From: Phlegmacium glaucopus
Taxonomy: Eukaryota; Basidiomycota; Agaricomycetes; Agaricales; Cortinariaceae
Length of the DNA stretch: 64,000 nucleotides
Assembly (NCBI GenBank): GCA_015039465.1
Contig: MU130643.1
Span: 145,824 to 209,823, forward strand
Direction of reading: 5' to 3'
Shown here: positions 10,548 through 22,560 of the stretch, piece by piece
Position numbering within the stretch: the stretch's first letter is position 1
Layout of the letters: each line of letters opens with the position of its first letter
Notes under the pieces: generated by a model
Database searches by the model: none
What the model was told of the DNA's origin: nothing
The model's input: only the letters and a program-made list of their open reading frames with translations
Made by a program: the position numbers and the translations under genes

Positions 10548-13500
10548 ATGAAGCGCATCTTCAAGAAAATTGTCAATCCCAAGAAATCAAAACATTCGTC
10601 TCTAACCATCAACGATGCTCTGGGCTCAAGCTCAAACCCAGCAACTTCGACATCGACCATCAAAGCAAGCACCGCTGATCCCATCCTATCCGTTCCCGCT
10701 AATGCTGCGGCTGTAAACCCACAAGTTATTCAAGTCGCTGACGTGACTGTGAGTGTTCAATTTCGCCCATCGCATCCTCATGTATTCAACTATCGTCATC
10801 GATCAGGCTGCCCATGACCTAGTCTCTACTTCGGTCTCCGCCCTGGCAATCAATGAGCAGAATGTAAGCATTCCAGTCACTAGCATTACTGTGAGCGTTC
10901 AACTTCGCCCATCGCATCCTTAAGCATTTAACCATCGTCAGCGATCAGACCGCCCATAACCTACTCTCTACTTCGGTTTCCACCTCGGCGATCCATGACC
11001 TTGCTCCCGTAAGCGTCCCAGCCGCTGGCGTTAATGTGAGTGTTCAACTTAGTCCGTCATATCCATCACTATTCAATCGTCATCGTTGATCAGAGTGCCT
11101 ATGGACTCCAAGTCTCCGCATCGGTTTCCGCTTCGGCTGTCGCTCCTGTAGCCCATCCGGAAGGAAATTCACCCTTGCCTGATGCCGTAATATTGGGATC
11201 CATAGAATCGCAACAAAATCTTTCGGTGAGCTGCTTGCACCATGTGTTCTTGGCTTTCACTGATGATGATAAGGTTCAACAATCTGTCTCGGGTCTCTTT
11301 GCGAATGCCCAGAATATCCTCATTACTGGCGGCATTTTTGTAAGTCTTTCTCGTAGGTTGTGTGTACGATTTAGTAATAATTATACATATAGAACAATGT
11401 CAGCATTCTCCCTGCCAATACTAGTGAAGGGCAGATGAAGATCCCTGTAACTCAAAAGCCCAACTCCAGTCCAATCTTTACTGGACGGAAAGATGTACTT
11501 GATAAACTTGGGAAGATTTTTGTTCATCGTGCTACTGGTAGACAGATGTTGAGGCGGTCTTGTCTCCTGTGGGGATTAGGAGGGATTGGAAAGACCCAAA
11601 TTTGTCTCAAGTTCATAGAAGAAATGTCTGACAGGTAAGGGTTCTTACTCTGCCATTCACAACACTGGATTCATTTCTCGATAGTTTTTTGCATGTCTTC
11701 TGGATTGATGCCTCCTCTCAGGAGAGCATGGAAATGTCTCTCAAGGGCATATCTAGCCTTCCTGCTGCCCAAGATTCCCATGTGGATGGCTCAGTTGAGT
11801 CTGTCCTCCAGTGGATATCTTCTCTGCAAGAAGAATGGTTGATTGTGTTTGATAATGCTGATGATCTTCCTGCAGAGACAGTAGACAAGTTCATTCCCTC
11901 ATGCAACAGAGGTAATATTCTGATTACTAGCAGAAACCAATTCATGGGAAGGATTGTATCATTTGGGAACAAAATTGAGATCCATGAAATGGATGTACCA
12001 GATGCTATAGCTCTTCTTCTGAGGGCTAGCTATTTGGATCCATTGCCTGAGCATCTAGAAGCTGCCAAAGAGATTGTGACTGAACTTGGCTGCATTCCTC
12101 TTGCTATTGATCATGCAGGGGCCTATATTGAGGCTGGGAAATGTGATATTGATCAATATCTGAGGCAATTCTCAATGCACCGTCAGGCTCTTATGTCAGA
12201 TGCTGCATTCACAGGGGCATCAAAGTATAATAGAACAGTGTATGGGACTTGGGATCTTTCTTTCAAAGAAATAGAAAGGAGGGCTGGTGGACATTCCACT
12301 GGTGGAGATGCACAAGCAGCCCAGACTGCAATCCTAATACTTCAAATATGTGCATTTTATCATCATAGCAATATATCTAAAGATATATTCAGATCTGCTG
12401 CTGAAGAGGCCAGGAAATATGTTATTGATAGTGACATAGCTGAAAAGTTACCTCAGGCAGTGACTTCACTGGATTATACTCTGCTTGGTTTGGACAAGGA
12501 TGGTCACTGGGATGAGTTCATATTTGGACAAGGAATGAGTGTCCTTCTCTCATTTTCATTGATGAAAAGAGGACAATCATCTAAAATAATGTCTGTTCAT
12601 CCTCTGGTGCACCACTGGAGTTGGGAGAGAATGTCAAAAGCTGAGCAGCAAAGAATGTGTCAGATAGGAAGCAAAATATTGTCCTGTGCAATTCCATGGC
12701 AATTTGAAAGTCAGGATTATGCACTGTGACGGTTGATTTTTCCACATATTAAGGCCAATGAGTTGCATAGAAGGCAGATAGGAGATATTGAGCAGTACTA
12801 TGATGATAAATGGATGAACTTTTCACGGGTAATGTTTGAGAATGGAGACTGGAAGAATGCAGAGCAGCTGCAGGTTCAAGTTATGGACATGAGGAAGAAG
12901 CTGCTTGGTGCAGAACATCCAGACACCCTCACAAGTATGGCAAATCTAGCAAGCACATACAGGAATCAGGGAAGGTGGAATGAGGCAGAGCAGCTGGAGG
13001 TTCAAGTTATGGACATGAGGAAGAAGCTGCTTGGTGCAGAACATCCAGATACCCTCACTAGTATGGCTAATCTAGCAAGCACATACAGAAATCAGGGAAG
13101 GTGGAATGAGGCAGAGGAGCTGGAAGTTCAAGTTATGGACATGAGGAAGAAGCTGCTTGGTGCAGAACATCCAGATACCCTCACTAGTATGGCTAATCTA
13201 GCAAGCACATACAGNNNNNNNNNNNNNNNNNNNNNNNNNNNNNNNNNNNNNNNNNNNNNNNNNNNNNNNNNNNNNNNNNNNNNNNNNNNNNNNNNNNNNN
13301 NNNNNNNNNNNNNNNNNNNNNNNNNNNNNNNNNNNNNNNNNNNNNNNNNNNNNNNNNNNNNNNNNNNNNNNNNNNNNNNNNNNNNNNNNNNNNNNNNNNN
13401 NNNNNNNNNNNNNNNNNNNNNNNNNNNNNNNNNNNNNNNNNNNNNNNNNNNNNNNNNNNNNNNNNNNNNNNNNNNNNNNNNNNNNNNNNNNNNNNNNNNN

Positions 13501-13883
13501 NNNNNNNNACCCTCACCAGTATGCAAAATGTAGCAAGCACATACAGCAATCAGGGAAGATGGCATGAGGCAGAGCAGCTGCACATTCAAGTTCTGTGCAT
13601 AAGCAAGAAACTGCTTGGTGCAGAACATCCACACACCCTCAATAGTATGTCACATCTAGCAAGTACATACAGGAATCAGGGAAGGTGGAATGAGGCAGAG
13701 GAGCTGGAGGTTCAAGTTATGGACATGAGGAAGAAGCTGCTTGGTGCAGAACATCCAGACACCCTCAACAGCATGGCAAATCTATCAAGCACATACAGGC
13801 ATCAGGGAAGGTGGAATGATGCAGAGAAATTAGAGTTTGAAGTGGTAACCTACAGGGAAGAGAATAGGAAGAGACTGAAGTAG
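10548..13883 (+). CDS. NB-ARC / tetratricopeptide NLR-like protein, with in-frame TGA and assembly gap
   Basis: Seven exons: 10548-10748, 10807-10890, 10949-11035, 11094-11225, 11274-11339, 11393-11634, 11685-13883. The N-terminal 145 residues are Ser/Ala-rich and built partly from duplicated exons. An NB-ARC ATPase follows: P-loop G-L-G-G-I-G-K-T at residues 251-258, Walker B in W-L-I-V-F-D-N-A-D, an I-L-I-T-S-R-N sensor, and a GLPL-like G-C-I-P-L-A. The C-terminus has 42-residue kinesin-light-chain-type TPRs (A-E-H-P-D-T-L), nearly identical at DNA level. A TGA at 12727-12729 interrupts one continuous frame, in the context TGACGG where CGA (Arg) would fit. The gap 13215-13508 lies in the repeats. 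Such proteins are thought to act in non-self recognition and signalling. The gene is either pseudogenised by one base or carries a sequencing error. Confidence 0.85.
13215..13508. other. Assembly gap (294 N) inside the TPR array
   Basis: The gap falls between near-identical 126-bp repeats. The flanks fix its true length at 88 + 126k bases. 294 does not fit this (214 and 340 would), nor does it keep the reading frame, so the size is only an estimate and the real number of TPR units is unknown. Confidence 0.9.
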
Positions 13884-14860
13884 TCTAATAATAGTGTTTG
13901 TACTCTATCTTGTTGACTTTCAATTGCATTATGTTTTGGAACAAAAAACTTAAATTCCAGATTTTTAGCAGAAAATTATAAAAGAGGTGCAGTTTTTAAC
14001 AAACTTTGGAACTGTCATTTCCAAGTCAAAATAATGAAAGTAGAACAAACATTTAGGCTATGGCCTGTTGGAATATATTCCTACTATTTCAGGACTAATA
14101 TCTTGTTTCCTAGCCATGTGACCAAGTAACTCTGTCATACTTTTATTTCATTAAATTTCACTCCTTTCCTCATTTGTCATTCTTTCCTGACACTGAGATT
14201 ATTGAAGAGATAGTATATATCCTTTGTTTATCTCTAAAACTGACTACATTTCCTGCTTAGTATTTCCAGGAGACCCACTGGTGTTTGTGGAAATCTATTC
14301 ACTCAAATATTTTCAGAATTGTTTTATTAACTTATTTGAAGTTACAGAGTACTAATAATGCTGAAATTGATTGGCTTAGCCATTGGCATCATTAGATCAT
14401 CATTGAATGGGGGATGAAACTATAATTTATCTTACTACAATTCCCTTCTGGATTAAGTAGAAGATCATCAAATACAAAAAAGCTTGAACAAAAAAATACT
14501 ACAATCTCCAGAAGTCTGGTTTCAGGCTTGACACATTAATCCCAGCCCCAATACTGGTGTTTGAATATTATCCTGATGAGAGTTAACAAGAGTCATGTAA
14601 TACTAAACTACTAAGCAGATAGCTAACTGGGCTCATGACTAAGGTATAATGACTAAGACTATGGATCTAGGTCTGGGATACAGGTAAGGGTAGGTGCTAG
14701 GGTAGTAAGCTCGTGATGGGATGTCACATGGTGACAGAGGGTGTCAGGTAATGCTGTAGGTCTAGGCAGTAGCATAGGGTAACCATATGATGGGTGAGAT
14801 TGATAGATGGGTGGTGCTATGCTAAGACTAGGAGTGTTAGGGCAACTGTGGTACTGACTT
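13884..14860. other. AT-rich intergenic region, no gene seen
   Basis: The NB-ARC/TPR gene ends at 13883. The following kilobase is AT-rich, with stops in all frames and no recognisable element. A G-rich, GGTAGG-like stretch of low complexity runs at about 14680-14850. Confidence 0.5.
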
Positions 14861-14917
14861 AGTCAGACTAGCAGGGGATCCAAAGTTAATAATATTTATA
14901 AGTAATAGGTTACATCA

Positions 14918-16565
14918 GCTCACCTAGCAGGGGATCCAAAGAGGAAAGGATAGGGATCCCTGAGGATGGTGGGGTATTTAAGTATTAATATGGACATAAT
15001 GGAGATATGTAAATAAATAAAGAAATGGTGTGATAATAAAGATAATAAAAATGGTGTCATGTGAAGATAAAATAAAATAATAAAATAAGAAGTTGAAATT
15101 GGATTGGGAGTTGGACCGATTGTGATTTGGGAGTTGAATTGGTCAGTTCAGGTTCAGGTCAATTTCGTTGGTGAGGTGGAACATACCGAGTCATGGTCGG
15201 GTCTTGATTCTGGAGTAGAATTGGGAGTTGGTTCAGAGTTGGGACTGGGATAGAGCTTGGGCCCAATCAGGAGTTGGTGGTTCAGTCAAAAATTGGGTGT
15301 CCCCTAACAGGGAGGTGGACCAAAGGGAGGTCCCCTGACAATAATGCATGGAAATTTCTGAAAACCACCATGGTTTGTGGGGAAATTTGTGCATAATGCT
15401 TAGGTCAATTGAGGCAAATATGCATTATCAGATCTATTTTCATAGGCATTTTTTGAACTTTTTGTCAAATTTTCATAGTTAAGAACCAATTAAGAACAAA
15501 GGGTAGCCCAAATAAGTTAGAGTGGATTGATAAATATCAATGCTGAATCATTGTGGCATTCAATTGAACTGTAAAATATTCACAGATAAAGGCCAAAGAA
15601 AAAAATTGATTCCTGGACCCTTCCCCGTGTGATGACGACAATGAAATTGATGGTGTCACTCATGCTCAGGCCATAATGCTTTGCAAGCAAATGGAGATAT
15701 TGAGCCTGAGGTTTGGAGATCCCTCCACTTCTCTTGGCTTGACCAAACAGCTCCAGAAGTTCAGAGCTCACTTGCGTTGCAAAGACCTAGGGATGCCAAA
15801 GTTCAGTTCAGTTCAGTTTGGGACCCATTTTCTCAGAACCAGAACCAGAACCACTTAGGAAAACTAGAACCAGAACCAGTTTGAACCATAAGAACCAGTT
15901 AAAAATAGACTTTTGTTAGGATATCACCAATTAGACAAGAATTTCTCATTTTAAGTTTTATTTTCTAAAATTACACCTTATTTATAAATATATCTTAAAA
16001 GTTGAGGCCAGAAGTTTGTAGTATTGGTGTTATAACCATGACATCACTAATAGCAAACATGAAAAGAAAAAATACTATTGTTAGGGAACACTCAGTTTTC
16101 CATCCAATCAGTCCAACTCCTGACAGTCTTTCACATGAACACCCAGACCCAATGAGCTTCACACCCAAACCCAAACCTAATTCCAAAACTGTAAATTCCA
16201 CCTCACCAACAAACTTAGTTCCCCTCTCATTTCTACTCTTCATTTTCATTTGGCCCCAACTTTCACCTGAGTACCTGAACATGACCAGTTCAGCCCAAAC
16301 TCTAAATTATTTTTTATAAAAGGTCTAAATTGGTTACCTCTTATTCTAGATAATCAGTGAAAGGTAAGACTAATAATATTAATGATGAAATACAAACTTG
16401 TCATTTTTCATTTGTTCTGGTATTGTACCACTTATCATTTTATTATTTTTACATGACACTATTTGATTATTTATTTTCCATAACTCCATTATCTCTATAT
16501 TAGTACTTAAATCCCCCCTCACTTTAGCAGGGATCCTTATCCTTTCCTCTTTGGATCCTCTGCTA
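14918..16565. repeat. Inverted repeat of about 48 bp bounding 1.65 kb
   Basis: The segment at 14918-14966 (CACCTAGCAGGGGATCC, then AAAGAGGAAAGGATA) reappears as its reverse complement at about 16512-16562. A direct partial copy of the left arm lies at 14866. The interior has no intact gene. It holds LTR-like ends (CCCCTAACA near 15302-15310, CCCCTGACA near 15332) and one GGTTC-type repeat, so it is probably a decayed mobile element. Confidence 0.45.
15788..15905 (+). repeat. Dispersed GTTCAG/GAACCA repeat, copy 1
   Basis: Begins with GGGATGCCAAAGTTCAG and continues as irregular runs of GTTCA and GAACCA. Related copies lie at 17863-18003, 18458-18640 and 36565-37013. All share the terminal GGATGCCAAAGTTCAG motif in one orientation or the other. 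Confidence 0.6.
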
Positions 16566-16916
16566 GGTGACAACTATAAATTGGATTCTTGCAATATGAG
16601 TATATTAATGTTAGAGAACGTAAGAACCTGGGAATCAAGTTGAATTCTAAGGTGCTTATCAAAGATAAGCACCTTACACCTATATACTACAAGCGTGGGA
16701 GCTAATACAACTATATACAGCTAGTACATAATAGAAGGTAGGGTGAGGTAGATACCAAGAATAGATACTGACATTGGTACGATGTCATCAGCGAAGGGTC
16801 AACTACTACAACGATAAGGGGGAGTACACAAGGTGCAGGATAAATGGAGAGCGGTGGTGATACTATCATAGAGATGGTGAATGTATACACGTACTAAGCT
16901 AACCGTTGATGTACCT

Positions 16917-17629
16917 GCGGTGGGGACAGACCACAAGTAGTACATAGTTTGTGGGGTTGATGTAGTTCTCTTCAATAGGTGAAAGTGAGGTTTTATGAGG
17001 TGCAAAGGTTCGCTTTAAAGTGCGAGATAATCCGCAGAAAAAGCGAAGTGTGCAGGATGATTTTCAAGGAGTGCAAGGGTAGCTTAGTACAACGTTCCAA
17101 AGGTGGGATCAAAAGTGTGGTAATTTGTCCGATCTCCTCCCCTCCTTTACCTTACTTGCTACTGCTAATAATATAGTAACTAGCAATAGCTAAGTGCAGA
17201 AAGGTGAAACAAAAATGTAAAATGTGGGTTAAAGCGGAGTCACATGGATCCGGTAAATTGGTAATGAAACATAGGAGATAAGAGCCAAATAAAGGAGACA
17301 AGATAAAAATAAAGGTGATGAGTAATACAGTCACCTGAGTGACCTTTGTTTGAGTCGTGTTTACTGATTGCAAGAACAGCTGGCAACTGCGAATGATAAT
17401 GCAAATGTTGGTGATGACTGCAAGCATCTGCGATGATCTGCAAGTGTTCTGTGATGATCTGCGAGTATGTGCGATGACCTGCAATGATCTGCAATGATCT
17501 GCAATGACCTGCAATGATCTGCAAGTATCCGCAACGATATGTGAGCATCCGCGAGTATACTGCAAAGGTTGTGAAACCGCGAAAATGGTGCGTTTACATC
17601 CCTAGACGTCTCCTGGGTCCTATCACCGT
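16917..17629 (-). mobile_element. Nested MITE, copy 1 (about 0.71 kb)
   Basis: Aligned as reverse complement to 35481-36251. The ends are imperfect inverted repeats around GCGGTGGGGACAG and CCTATCACCG, resembling CAGTG-type termini. It sits exactly between two halves of the LTR sequence. The open frames inside are made of a 10-bp tandem repeat and are not genes. Confidence 0.6.
17395..17560. repeat. 10-bp minisatellite (GATCTGCAAT family)
   Basis: Degenerate tandem 10-mers such as GATCTGCAAT and GACCTGCAAT inside the MITE. The MITE copy at 35481-36251 has the same array on the other strand with more regular units. Confidence 0.8.
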
Positions 17630-17862
17630 AAGGGTGGACACAATGAGTGTCCCCTGACAATCAATATGACAGTAAACCCAAAGTTATAAAGTAAATGAGA
17701 CATGTTATAGATTATGTACTATGCCAGACCAAAGAATGATGTACTTCTGATTGGACATATATAGTGTTGGTGACTTGGATAAATATTTTCATTATAGATA
17801 CAGGTACAATGTGTCATTTAACATGCAAATAAGTAGATATCTTACTTAAGTATTTGCCTTGG

Positions 17863-18003
17863 GATAAAGTGGTTCAGAACTGGTTCTCAGATTTCTGGCC
17901 AATCCAGAACCAGAACCAGAACCAGAACCAAACCAGAACGTGGTTTGGTTCAGCTGGTTCTGGTTCTCTGGACTGGTTCAGAACCAAACTTCAGCATCCC
18001 TAC
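17863..18003 (-). repeat. Dispersed GTTCAG/GAACCA repeat, copy 2
   Basis: Runs of AGAACC and GGTTC ending in CTTCAGCATCCCTA, the reverse complement of the terminal motif of copy 1. Confidence 0.6.
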
Positions 18004-18457
18004 GAAGACTAACTCACTTGCAACTCACAACAGATTTTTTGGTTACATACATTACTTAATTAATAATTATGACAATCTTATCTGTCATGCTCCTCCTATG
18101 GTTACATGGATCTAGTCTCCTAAAACAGACCTCATGATAATGTGATGACAATCAATCACTATATATAAGGTCTGTCCCAATTTGATGGCCCTTTGGTGGG
18201 TGGGTTGATTTGGCGTTCTTGGTCAAAGATTATGCATACTATATCATGAACGAATACCAAGTGTTGTCAAGCTTATCAATCCTAGAGTGAATAAGTAGAA
18301 AGCAAAAACACAAGATACAGCAGCCCTCCCTAAAATGTAAATCAACATATTTTGAACATCACATGGTATGGTGAATCCAATCTAATCTTATCAGTGTGAG
18401 GCACATCTTTTACTGTTTTGTTTGCATAGTGAACCACAGGGGGATCTGTTTTTGGTA

Positions 18458-18640
18458 GTGATGCCAAAGTTCAGTTCTGAACTGACACAAGAACTGAGAA
18501 CTGAAAGAACCAAACGGTTGGTTCAGGTTCAGTTCAGTTCAGTCCAGGGATTTTGGGCTGTCGGTTTGGTTCTTGGTTCTCACATTTCTAAATTTTTGAG
18601 AACCGGGTTCAAACCGGTTCAAACCGAACTTTCTGTCAAA
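18458..18640 (+). repeat. Dispersed GTTCAG/GAACCA repeat, copy 3
   Basis: Starts GATGCCAAAGTTCAGTTC and is followed by GGTTCAG and AAACCGG runs, as in the other copies. Confidence 0.6.
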
Positions 18641-19496
18641 TTTTTTTCTAAAATCCGCACAGAATTGAATTTATAATTTATAAAATATTGTTAGGCACCA
18701 GACAAGTGCCAGAACCCATATTTTGGGAGTCAGAGTTTGAAAAATCTCATCGACTCTTAGCTAGGAACAAAACACAACAACGCGACACAAACAACACCAG
18801 TGATAACACCAATGATGCTAACACCAACAACTCCCCACTAGGGAAGTTATTTTTGGTAAGTTTCTTGATTTAATTAATACACTATGACTATGACATCACA
18901 CAGGGATGGCAACAATAAGCACAACAATGATAATCACAACAACAATTAGCACAAGCTGCACAATGATAACGGACATGGACACTACCCCTTCAGGTTCTGA
19001 TTTATTTCTAATGTAAACTACAACAGGCAAATGATGACAAACAAAGATGTTGAATGGATGACAACAAATGATAACAAACAAACAAAAATGACTGAACAAA
19101 CAACAACAACAATAAATACAATGATGACAAGCATAATGATAATGGGCACGGGCACTACTACACCTCCAATTTCTCACACCTGGTTTGGAGATGAGTCGAG
19201 CATCGGTGAGTCAGCAGTTTGGCTGCATGATCACACGACACCGCTATGTGTCTGCTACCCGGTCACTGCATCTGGCCACCAGATGACCTTCCATATCGTA
19301 AATCACCAACATCCATGTTGTATGTAGTTTTCGGCCAATTTAGCATCCACCAGGTCGTCCTCTGGCCTCTATCTACCAACTAGATGTGCAACTGAAAGAT
19401 TGTACACATGGTCATTTAAAAGTCTGATACATGGCACACGGGTGAGTGGCTACATGCAACCGAATCAATTCATTTATAAACATCTCATTGGATTTG
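18641..19496. other. Low-complexity ACA/CAA-rich region, no gene seen
   Basis: From about 18770 to 19170 the sequence is dominated by ACAACA and ATGACAA motifs, related to the stretches at 34030-34220 and 36390-36430. Nothing coding is evident before the 3' end of the gene on the other strand at 19497. Confidence 0.5.
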
Positions 19497-21351
19497 TTAC
19501 TGAACATCCCCTGCCTGACGACGACGCTTCCTTGCAGTTGGCCGATTGGTATTGTCCACTGAACTGGGCCCGGCCACTGCCTGCTCCTCCCATCCATCCT
19601 GAAATACAATGATGTTGCCTTCCTCACCTCCAGCTATTACCACACTGGCAGGCTCCCCTACCTCGCTAGCCTTCTTCTTGGCCCTTCCTGCAGCCCGTTT
19701 TGCCTTAGTTGCGGCTCTCTTTGTCTCTTGAGTTGCACGCAATTTGGCGGCTAGTTCATCGTGCGTCTGGTGTCGGTTTTCAAGGTATGGAATTGGTTTT
19801 GTTAGATTTCGTGGGAGTGCATCGCGGATGAGGTGTGAGTTATGAAGGGAATGCGTGTTGATGATGTATCGTGACAGTCCCGTATGCTTGATAACAGCGA
19901 TTTCGACACCAGAATCTTGTTGTTCTTGTTGTTGTATCTGCCTGCCAGTTGCCGCACATTTGGCCGTCTGGCAATCATGCTGTACATTGACATTGAATAA
20001 AATGTTCTATGGCACATTTGTTATCTTGGTGATATGTGAAAATGACAATTGTGAATGGAATGTGAGACGTACCATGCACGAAATAACCAAGTATTCTGCC
20101 TCTCTGAACCGCTCAATAAGGACAGGCATCCCAAGTGTTTCATGATGTTCCGACGCAACCTGAAAAAATTGGATCACAGTGAGAATTTCTTCATTAGGAC
20201 CAAGCAAAATTTCAGCAATTCGGCCAACCACTATCCCCTAAGGTTTGACAGATGCTAAGAATTCAATATGATGGCAGGAAAACTTCACACACCATATCTA
20301 CCCTCGCAAACACCCAAGTGCTTTCTTGGCATATATCCTCTGAGACCGCACTTATGCTTGCACAAGAGGTCCAGAGGGAGTTGGCATCCTTGACTGGTTT
20401 ATTGCTTGCCTTGAATGCAGCCGTCTTGTGCCACCTCACCTGACAGCGGCGAGCAGCAGGTATTAGTCGGATGGTGCCTTGTGATGGTGTACTAATCAGT
20501 CATTCAAACTATTAGGGATGAATAAACGTAGTCACCAGGTTTGATTGAAAGCTTCTCAGACCATCCCAGATGGTTCTGTATAATTGGGTGCTGTGCGAGA
20601 TGCGACCGTACATGTGCACTGGCCCTTACCCACCTTCCATCATCCATTTTCCACCAACCCCCGGTGAGGCGCTGTTTGGCACCCTCCAGACCAGCCAGCT
20701 GAATGGCGATATCACGACTCGGAGCCTGGTGATTTGACAGCACTGAGCATGCACGGAATATGGAGTTGAAACATTCCATAATCTCCATTGATGATCCTAT
20801 AAGAGGCCCAAACCGACGAACATGTTCAATGCCATGAGCGAGGAGGTGGAGTTTAATTTTTGCAACAATTTTGGTGGGATCGTTAAGGGCAAAAAGGTCC
20901 AGGACATTGGCAATAGCAATGTCCAAGTCAGTCTGCAGAAGCTTGTGACTGAGTACAGCATTTTTGAGAAGCAATAAATTACTCACTGTATATTCTTCCA
21001 TGTCTCGGATTGTTGTCACCCATAAAAGAGCAGTCAGCTCTCCAACAGCTTTGATAAGCTCATATAATGGTGGGGGGACCAGGTCGTACACATGGAATGC
21101 GAGAGTCTGAACAACGGTCTTGAACTGCCGCCCAATCAGTGAGTTGGCATAGTTCATGATATAACTTGCTCGAATTGGGGCGATTGATAAGCCCAACACC
21201 TCAGTTGCCTGGAGACAGAGCGAGAAAAGAGCTTTCTGTGGTTCTTTCCATGCTGTGTGTGTCGAGTGCCATACATATTTGACAATGCCAAGCAGGATTG
21301 TGTGTAGGAGCTCAATAGGAGTATCTCGATGGGAGGTCTTTGCTGTGATCC

Positions 21352-21545
21352 ACCAGATCTGATCAGATCTGATCAGATTCCGGTCAGAATTTTTACAAGC
21401 CCAAATGGCAGTAATAGAGCCAATTTTTCTGACCAGATTCTGATCAGATCTGATCAGAAATACCAGATCTGATCAGATCTAATCAGATTTAATTCTGACC
21501 AATTTCCGAGCAGAATCTGACCATTTCCGAGCAGAATCTGGTCAG
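21352..21545. repeat. Left subterminal array of GATC palindromes
   Basis: Overlapping units of CTGATCAGAT and variants (CTGACCAGAT, CCGAGCAGAA) fill about 190 bp. Each unit is itself palindromic. The matching array is at 23155-23412. In hAT elements such subterminal repeats bind transposase; that role is inferred here. Confidence 0.8.
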
Positions 21546-21786
21546 ATTCCGAGCAGAATTAAGCGAGATCAGCAAATGAACCACTTGAATTTACTAGAAA
21601 AATAATATAATTATGGTAATATGTCAAGTAGCACTATATTGAGATTAGATGGCAATGACCTTGTTGCCATCAAAATCGTGTATTTTGTTCAGTGCGAGGG
21701 GTGTGATCACGTGATCACATGTGACTTGCACAAGTAATGTTGATTTCGTTCTCTGTCTCTCACACCGTCACACGGCCAGTAACGAC

Positions 21787-21819
21787 GACCACAGACGATG
21801 CACAGCATCGTCTGTGGTC
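21787..21819. repeat. Perfect hairpin, 15-bp arms
   Basis: GACCACAGACGATGC, loop ACA, then its exact reverse complement. It lies inside the non-autonomous hAT element. Confidence 0.9.
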
Positions 21820-21899
21820 ATAAAAAGGTAAGTCGATTATTTTATTGACCCCCATTATATGCTAATACCCACTACACAACAACAGCAACGAATAACGGC

Positions 21900-22560
21900 A
21901 ACGAATAACGGCAACGAACGACAGTGGCAGCACAACGACGACAGCCATGTAACAACGGTAACCCCCCCTGGTGAGGGGGGGTATTTTTTATTTTATTCTA
22001 TCTTAATTCATTACTAACGACTTACAATAGTCATGTACGACATACGACAACGATAGCGAGCAACAAACAGCAACGTACGACACCACCACAACAATGTACA
22101 ACACTACAACGATGACAACGTGCAACGGTAACCCCCCCTCACCAGGGGGGGGATTTTTTTACTTCATTTTATGTTAATTGACTACTAACATGTTGTATTA
22201 GGCCATGTACGACGTACGACACGCACGACGACGACACACGACACGTCCACGCGTACAACAACAACACACGACCTGTATCACACAACAAACAACACAAGAC
22301 CTGTATCACGACGACGACCAATGTGACGACGACAAACGACACCCACCGGCTTACAACGACGTACAACACGACGGACGACGGCGGTGACGGCTACCCCCCC
22401 CCTCTCGAGGGGGTTTTTGTTTGTTTTTATTTTATTTTTAATTCTACCTTACTAATTACCACCAGATCCCCACTACTACCATGCCTCAACCTCGACACAC
22501 CATCACCACCCCCCCCTTTCACCAGGGGGGTTTTTTTAATTAGTTTTCGAACGATGACAA
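21900..22560. repeat. Four degenerate units, each with a C-run/G-run hairpin followed by a T tract
   Basis: Hairpins at about 21962-21981, 22132-22152, 22394-22413 and 22507-22530 have six or seven C, a 6-8 nt loop, then a G run, then TTTTT or longer. The first two loops, TGGTGA and TCACCA, are reverse complements. Units share CATGTACGAC and GGTAACCCC motifs and are spaced roughly 110-260 bp apart. Confidence 0.7.

Larger units (their letters stand above)
16609..17659 (+). mobile_element. Solo LTR (about 338 bp) carrying a nested MITE
   Basis: Starts TGTTAGAGAAC and ends GTCCCCTGACA, matching the ends of the solo LTR at 36651-36978. Flanking pentamers ATTAA and ATCAA are a near-perfect target duplication. 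Removing the inserted 16917-17629 leaves 338 bp that aligns with the 328-bp LTR. It contains a perfect 12-bp-arm hairpin at 16649-16675. Confidence 0.75.

Noticed and set aside
12733..13533. TPR protein starting at 12733 and running through the N run
   Set aside because: It has no ATG start, is continuous in frame with the NB-ARC exon across one TGA, and its end is set by gap padding of arbitrary length.
17152..17660. Overlapping His/Ile/Ser-rich open frames on the minus strand (also 35500-36015 on the plus strand)
   Set aside because: Translations of the 10-bp minisatellite inside the MITE.
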